Positions 58,220 to 64,000 of a stretch of 64,000 bases of DNA are shown piece by piece; the first letter of the stretch is position 1; each line of letters begins with the position of its first letter. A program made the translations under genes and the position numbers. The stretch comes from Madurella fahalii (Eukaryota; Ascomycota; Sordariomycetes; Sordariales): NCBI GenBank assembly GCA_029876055.1, contig CM056874.1:1798001-1862000 (forward strand). Direction: 5' to 3'. Below the pieces are notes generated by a model. The model searched no databases, was not told where the DNA came from, and worked only from the letters and a program-made list of their open reading frames with translations.

Positions 58220-58407
58220 CTCTCCTCTCCTATCTTTTCCAAAACTTTTCTTCTTCAGGCTCTCTTCTATACGTTGTTTCACTTGCTTTTCACTCTGCTC
58301 CTATATGTAGCTCGCTGCCCGTCCTCGCCTCTCTCTCCCTCTCTCTCTCTCTTCCTCTCTCTCTCTCTCTCTCTTCTCGTCATCGCTTCGGCTACTTTTC
58401 TGTCGCG

Positions 58408-59308
58408 ATAGACGCTTTTACCGCCTCCGCCGCCGAGGTCACGCCGTATATAAAATGTATTCGCTTGGCGCTTAAAAACACTAACCCTCGTTCTAGCGAA
58501 GTCCTTACGATTAACTGTTCTTTCGAGCAGTCGACCTCTTCGCGTTGCTCCCATTACAATGCAAAGAAAGAGTTGTATACGCCGGTAAGTTATATGCATT
58601 TTCGGCGGATTAGCAGGGGATTTGCTAACGATTATAGGCCGCTACCGGAATAGTTGGCGACTCTGTCGACCTTATAATCCTTATCGACGCAGCTCACGCT
58701 ATTGTCGATTATCGTATAGAGGACGCCGAGGGCGAGCTCGATAAAGAGAGTAATCGCCTTCAAGTTTCTACACTATCTCGCCGCAGCTGCAAGAAGATCG
58801 CTGCCGCCGCTAAAGATCTGGTCGGGGCTTTCGACGCCGCCGAGACCGCTTATCGCCGCCAATTCAGCATTTCCGGCGCTACCAAGCCGTCTTCTGTAAA
58901 TGCATTTGTCTTACTTGTCTTCGTGCGTAAATCGCTGACATCTCGACAGTAAGCTTACATAGCATATTGCTCTATAGTCGCGCTATATAGCCAACTCCGC
59001 CTACAGCAGTCGTCCCGCCCTAGCCGGAACCGCAGCTGCAATACCGACGTCAGTCTCAATCACTATATTTCTACTAAGTCATTACTGACTTTTTATAGTA
59101 CGAGTCTGAAGTACGTACCTAGGAGGTACGGTCTATCGCTCGTCTATCGCTTAGCGACATTGGTTTCGTAGATTAGTCGGGCATTAAATACCGTTTTCTT
59201 AAGAAGGTTAAAGAGGAGATTGCTGCTAACGTAGAGGATACAGAGGCCTAGTAGGTTTGGGTAGAGGTAGCTCCTGACTTAGAGCTGGTACCGACTTCAA
59301 TTTTCTGA
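58408..59308 (+). pseudogene. Spliced gene carried antisense to pol in Gypsy copy 2
   Basis: Four exons: to 58584, 58638-58895 (86 codons, fully open), 58950-59048 (33 codons) and 59099-59308. Introns are 53, 54 and 50 nt with donors GTAAGT, GTAAAT and GTCAGT, branches GCTAAC, GCTGAC and ACTGAC, and AG acceptors. All are phase 0 and all exon lengths fit. Exon 1 ends SSRCSHYNAKKELYTP. If the two Tyr codons (TAC, TAT) were TGC/TGT, this is a Cys-x2-Cys-x6-Cys half-zinc-cluster motif. Exon 2 reads ATGIVGDSVDLIILIDAAHA, then LDKESNRLQVSTLSRRSCKK and AKDLVGAFDAAETAYRRQF. Exon 4 reads SIARLSLSDIGF, then KVKEEIAANVEDTEA. Stops are TAA at the start of exon 3 and four TAGs in exon 4. The start may be ATA 58408 (from ATG) but is unproven. 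About 247 codons. No known family recognised. Confidence 0.7.
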
Positions 59309-59591
59309 GGTTTATATTGTTTTCGGGGGTTTTTCTAGGGTATTTCAGTTAGGGTTAGCGTCTAGTATATCCCGGGATATAGCTTTATATAGGTAGACAT
59401 TAATTAATATCTTATCGCCTACGCTTTCGCTAGTTTTTATATACTTTTCGGAATTGTAATACCAGTTTAGGTATATTTGTTATATCCTCCTCTGATACCC
59501 ACTGATTATACTCCGAGGGCCAGCCTGCCCATTTGACCAAAAAGAAGGTTTTACCCTAGAATTTTCTTTCGTCTCGAATCTCTTCAACTTC

Positions 59592-62500
59592 CTACTCTCC
59601 GTCGTCCTTAAGGTCTGGCATCGGTATTACGGACGAATCGTCTCCTTTTCGGCTATACCACGGTTCCAACATTGACACAGGAAATACATTATGCAAACGA
59701 TCGTACTTATCCGGGAATGCCAGACGATAAGCCAGCGATCCGATTCGGTTTAGAACACGAAATAGACCGATGAACTTAGGCACTAATTTCCTCGGTAACT
59801 TGAATCTCAAATTCCGGGTTGATAACAATACTAAACTTCTATTCTTGAACTCCTTTTTTATATGCTTTTCGTTGTAATATCGTTTCTAGACTGCTACAGC
59901 TTCAGCCCAATTTTATTCTAACTGTTTTCTCAGTTCAGTAAGTTTTTTAATTCTTTCAATTGCACTAGGTATCCTCCTCTCTTGTACATTGCCTTCGATA
60001 CGGCGGGAAATCGGAGGTTAATAACCTATTAGTGCTTCAAAGGGACTTATCTTGATTATAGAATTGATAACACTATTGACAACAAATTCTGCTTCTAGGA
60101 GGAGATTTGCCTAGGTAATTTAGTTTTAGCATACGAAGTAACGGAGGTATTGAATGAGTATTTGATTTGCTTATTCCGTTTGCCTGTCGGTTTGCAGGTG
60201 AAAAGCGGTCGAAAGCCATTTATATACCTTTTGTAGGTAATATAAATCGCTCTAAAACTATAATATGAAAACAGAACCTCGATTACTAATACAACTATCA
60301 ATAGGGCTATACTTGAGTTCAATTTCTTTATGAACAAGCTCTGCCAATTCTTGGCTGGTAATAGTGGTGGACACTAGGAAGAATCGGTTCATCTTCGTAT
60401 ACCGATCGATAACTACTAGAATTGCATCCTTCTCGGAGCCATCGGGACTCTTCACTACAGGAAAACCTACGATGAAGTCCATAGTGATTTCGCTCTAAGG
60501 TCGTATAGGAATCGGTAACGATTCGAGCGATCTATACGGCTTATACTGTCTTATCTTGTTGACTTGGTAGGTATAGTAGGTTCTGCAGTAGTCTTTGATA
60601 TCTTTGGTTATACTATACCAGAAGTATTTTCTTTATAACAGTTCGAGAGTCTTTTCGACACTAAAATAACCTGCTAACGGATCGTTATAAAAAAGCTGGA
60701 GTAACTCCTACTTAACAGCTTGCTCTGCTAGGATGAACAATCGTCCTTGATACAGCAATTCTTATTTGTATCCAAGTGCCTATTCAGGCGAAACTCTCTG
60801 GTTTCGGGCTGGACTTACCAGCCTTTCCTTAATTTTCAGAGTTACCGGATCCGTAGCTTGCAGCTTTAGGATCAATTCTCTTATAGATTTCGACGGTTCC
60901 GTAGTATAAACCGCTTCCAGTCGAGTATACTCTCTTATACATTAACGAGTAACAATCTGTTCCCGTCCAAGCTAATCGGCTTCTTAGTAATCCTAAGGTC
61001 CTAGCAGGTAAATACTCAGCGATCCCACAGTGACTTCTGAGGGACAACCCATTGTTTCGGGTTTCCAACTAGCTAGTTTGCCAGGGTCCTATACACTAGC
61101 ATCTTCGCCATTCTCTAGTGCACAGTAGGCTCTTTTAACCCCTTCTGCGGTCGTCTTTCCGACCCGGGTACTAGCTGATTTGCCAGGGTTTCTTATACAA
61201 GCTAATTTACTCTCTTCTGCGCAATAGGCAATCTTATTTCTTTCCGCAATTAGCTTTCTAATCCGGTTTGCCCAAGCAATTTTGCTCTCAAAAGTAGGTA
61301 TCTACTCGAGTCTATCAGGACGTTCTTTATCCTCGTAATCTAGTCTTCTCGAGGGGCTATCGGCCGGATTTCGCTTCCCAAGCTGATACTTGATAGTGAA
61401 ATCAAATCCTGCCAGATACATACACCATCTAGCCTATCGGCCATTCAATCGGTTTTACTTCATAAACCTTTATAGGTTATTGTGATCCGAAAATACAGTG
61501 ACTTTATAGCAACTCCCTTCAACGTAGTGTCGCCAATGCTTGAAGGCTTCTATAATAGCCATTATCTCCTTGTCAGGAGTTCTATAGTCCTAGGCCGGTC
61601 TAGAAAACTTCGCCGACCAGAATACAACGGGACGTTTTCGGCCCCCTTTCGGGACCTACAACAGGACAGCTCCTATTACAAAGTCAGAGACGTCTGTCTC
61701 AATGATAACAGGGAGTTCGGGGTCGAAATAATGCAAAACTAGCGCATCTTGAAATGCTCTCTTAAGCCGCGCGAATGCCGCACGCTCTTCGGCCTCTAAC
61801 CGGAGGGTTCCCGGTTTTCGTCCGTTCTATAACCCCTTTAGCAAATTACTCAACGGTAATGCAATCTCCGAATAACCTCGAATAAATCGACAGTAAAAAT
61901 TGCAAAATCCCAAGAAAACTTAGATATCTCGATAGGACTGTAGTTCAGGCCAATCTTAGACAGTCTGAATTCGTACCGAATCCATACCGACACCTTCGGG
62001 AGTTAAAATATAACCCAGAAATTCCACCTTATCCTAATAAAATAAACACTTACTGGGCTTACAGTATAACTACGCTTGTCTCAGGCGATCCAGGACTCGT
62101 CGGAGGTAAGTCGTATAGGTTTCCCGGTCTAGGGAGAAAATTAAAATATCATCCAAATAACACACACAACAATCGTCCAGTAGCCCGCCTAAAGCAGTCT
62201 GAATATAACTTTAGAAGGTCGCAGGAGCATTTATTAGGCCAAAAGGCATAATAAGATACTCAAACAGACCGTATCGGGTACGGAAAGCCGTCTTCCATTC
62301 ATCTCCTTCTCGGATGCGAATCCGGTAGTATGCCTCTTTCAGGTCCAACTTCGTGAAATACTTTGCTCCGGATACTCGGTCTAAGAGTTCTAAGATCAAC
62401 GGTAAAGGGTACCGATTCTTAACCGTTATCCGGTTGAGTCCGCGGTAATCCATATATAAGCATAGAGTACTATCTTTCTTTAGGACAAACAAGACAGGAC

Positions 62501-62882
62501 TTACAGCTAAACTCTAGGATAGACGAATACAGCCTTTCGCTAGGTTTTCACACAGATATTCCTCTAAAATCGAAAGTTCATATCGTAATAGAGGGTAAAG
62601 AGGTCCAACAGGAGGAACAGTATTAAGGAGTAGATCAATAGCATAATCAGTACTTTTAAAAGAAGGTAGAATATCTATATTACTGGAGTTTATAACATCC
62701 GCAAAGTCTGAGATTTCAGGAGGGATGTCTTCAGGTTTTCGGGAGGTATTCTCCTCTTCCTCCTCCGGAAAAAGCGCCTCCGGCACATCTAGGTACTGCA
62801 TCAAGGAGTAAACACAAGCTTCTCCTCGACATATTTTTAAGAATTTCTTTAGGTTTTCAATCCGAATACACTCCGATTCCAT
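59592..62882 (-). pseudogene. Gypsy pol: protease region, RT, RNase H, integrase, chromodomain-like end
   Basis: On the minus strand, 62882-62514 is the protease-RT linker (IPPEISDFADVINSSNIDIL). RT follows at 62492-62090, with YRGLNRITVKNRYPLPLI, KLDLKEAYYRIRI, FEYLIMPFGL and YLDDILIFS (Tyr-Leu-Asp-Asp at 62148-62159). RNase H has ETDVSDFVIGAVLL near 61690. Integrase has MDFIVGFPVVKSPDGSEK and VVIDRYTKM near 60420-60480. An SNRGS sits where SDRGS is usual, an Asp-to-Asn change at a catalytic position that fits G-to-A. The C-terminal part at 59828-59592 (FIGLFRVLNRIGSLAYRL, then LHNVFPVSMLEPW) is the usual tail of chromodomain-type Gypsy elements. In-frame stops occur throughout. Confidence 0.88.
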
Positions 62883-63689
62883 TATAAACCACTATAAATT
62901 CCCTTCTAGATATAATAAGATCTTATAGGATGTTAAACTTGGCATCCCAAAAAGAACAGGGGAATCGTTTATGACAAGGGGGTGATTGATGGTGGTACAA
63001 GAAATACATGTTCTTTTGGTAATTCCTTAGTAGTCTGTCAGTTCCAAGGGAACTTCATAAACACCAAATGCTTCAACGATATAATAGTCCATAAACCGAA
63101 CACAGGGTAATTGCATCCCGATCTATCGGAGTTTCCTCTACTTCACAAACTCCAGACTAACAATATCAATCTCTGCTCCAGTATCGAGATCGACTGTAAT
63201 GGATTGAGGGGCATAGTTCAATAAGGTTACGGAAGTATGCATTCGTTCTTTGACTGGAACCCCTGGTGTATCGTCTTCACCGACGTGATCGGGGTTCATA
63301 TCCGCCGGTATCTGCTATTTCCCTGCCGATTTAAGCGCGATCCCCCACCTCGGCAACTGGGGTACCTAGTAGCTTTGTTCACTGATACTCCTTTTTGTAG
63401 GCAGTCGTTAGCGAAATAGGTGTTACTGCCATAAATAAAACAAGTTAAAGGGTTTCCCTAACTGTCTATAGGGTTCAGCTAATTGAAATGAGATGGGGTT
63501 GACATAGGGTAGTCGTCAGGTTTCGTATATAGCGTCGTTGACTACACATTTCGTTAGTAATAACAGGATGATAACGCTCTTCGAGGATAAAATGACGATT
63601 TATAGGTTAGGGAAGAATGCGATAAAGGAGAAGAGTAAGAAGGATTTCGGGACGAATGCTTAGGGGCTTCCTGAGGTTTTCAGTGCTGG

Positions 63690-64000
63690 AAACCATACTA
63701 AATTTGAGTAGCGAGTTTAACCATCTCTTCCCGAGTCTCTAGCTTATTGTAGACGTATAAGTCAATATAGTTGCTAATTGCAGACGAAAGCTTCGTATAA
63801 AAGGTAAGAGTACGAGCCTTTTCGTCCTACTTCAGGAATTGGGCCTCAAGGGATTCCAAGTACTGATGAAAGTCCAAGGGAAACTGGTTTTCTCGTTACT
63901 TAGCATCATTGAGCTGCTTTACAACAGTAGATTCTTGATCTACAAGATCTCGAACACAGTTCAGTATCCAATCTTCAAACGTTTTCCAGTCGTTTTCGGC
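63690..64000 (-). pseudogene. Gypsy gag fragment, cut by the window edge
   Basis: Minus strand from the right edge: FEDWILNCVRDLVDQES, then FHQYLESLEAQF, ARTLTFYTKLSSAISNYIDL and ETREEMVKLA, with TAG interruptions. This resembles the capsid part of fungal Gypsy gag proteins. Between 62900 and 63690 the gag-protease region is too degenerate to place motifs. Confidence 0.7.

Larger units (their letters stand above)
57476..64000 (-). mobile_element. Gypsy LTR retrotransposon copy 2, runs off the window
   Basis: The LTR-like start TGTAAAGGGG at 57476 is shared with copy 1. The order on the minus strand from the right edge is gag, protease region, RT, RNase H, integrase and a chromodomain-like end near 59592. 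The antisense gene (58408-59308) and the LTR follow. Only one LTR is in the window, so its inner boundary cannot be fixed. It is less RIP-mutated than copy 1 but still carries many TAG codons. It lies within the LINE. Confidence 0.88.

Noticed and set aside
57476..59350. Treating the whole 1.9 kb as one long LTR
   Set aside because: Only one LTR of each Gypsy copy is in the window, so the inner LTR boundary cannot be set; the antisense gene may lie inside or outside it.

Overview
The window is from a filamentous ascomycete, most likely a Sordariomycete of the order Sordariales. Evidence: short 50-80 nt GT-AG introns with CTAAC/CTGAC branch points, GC-rich genes, an ApsA/Num1 cortical protein, fungal HNH_2, DUF3435, DUF7924 and F-box families, and AT-rich transposons full of TAG/TAA stops of the kind left by repeat-induced point mutation (RIP). 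The family assignments rest on recognising motifs by eye; no search was run.

Layout. 1-18.8 kb is an accessory region of decayed genes: two unidentified charged proteins, a coiled-coil C-terminus, an APH-like kinase, a DUF7924 protein, a GNAT acetyltransferase and a Cys-rich family member. Degenerate repeat relics lie between them. 18.9-31.7 kb holds the three intact genes: a 1818-codon apsA/NUM1 homologue (minus, three exons), an HNH_2 nuclease-domain gene (plus) and a GT32 glycosyltransferase (minus). A ruined F-box gene and the terminal fragment of a Fot1/pogo transposon sit among them. 33.2-47.2 kb is again accessory and decayed: a DUF3435 + C2H2 gene, an FHA/Ser-Thr kinase, an unidentified basic protein, a polyproline protein and a second APH-like kinase. 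Each has several frameshifts or premature stops. 47.4-64 kb is nested transposons: a RIP-mutated Fot1/pogo copy is cut by Gypsy copy 1, which carries three solo LTRs of other families and is itself cut by a Tad1-like LINE. The LINE is interrupted by Gypsy copy 2, which runs off the window.

Two observations stand out. First, both Gypsy copies carry, between integrase and the LTR and antisense to pol, a spliced gene with four exons and three phase-0 introns of 50-54 nt. It encodes roughly 247 codons and has a decayed Cys-x2-Cys-x6-Cys-like motif. Second, damage is sharply divided: about 7.7 kb of intact coding sequence has no lesion, while nearly every accessory gene has one-base shifts in short homopolymers plus stops that fit CpA-to-TpA transitions.
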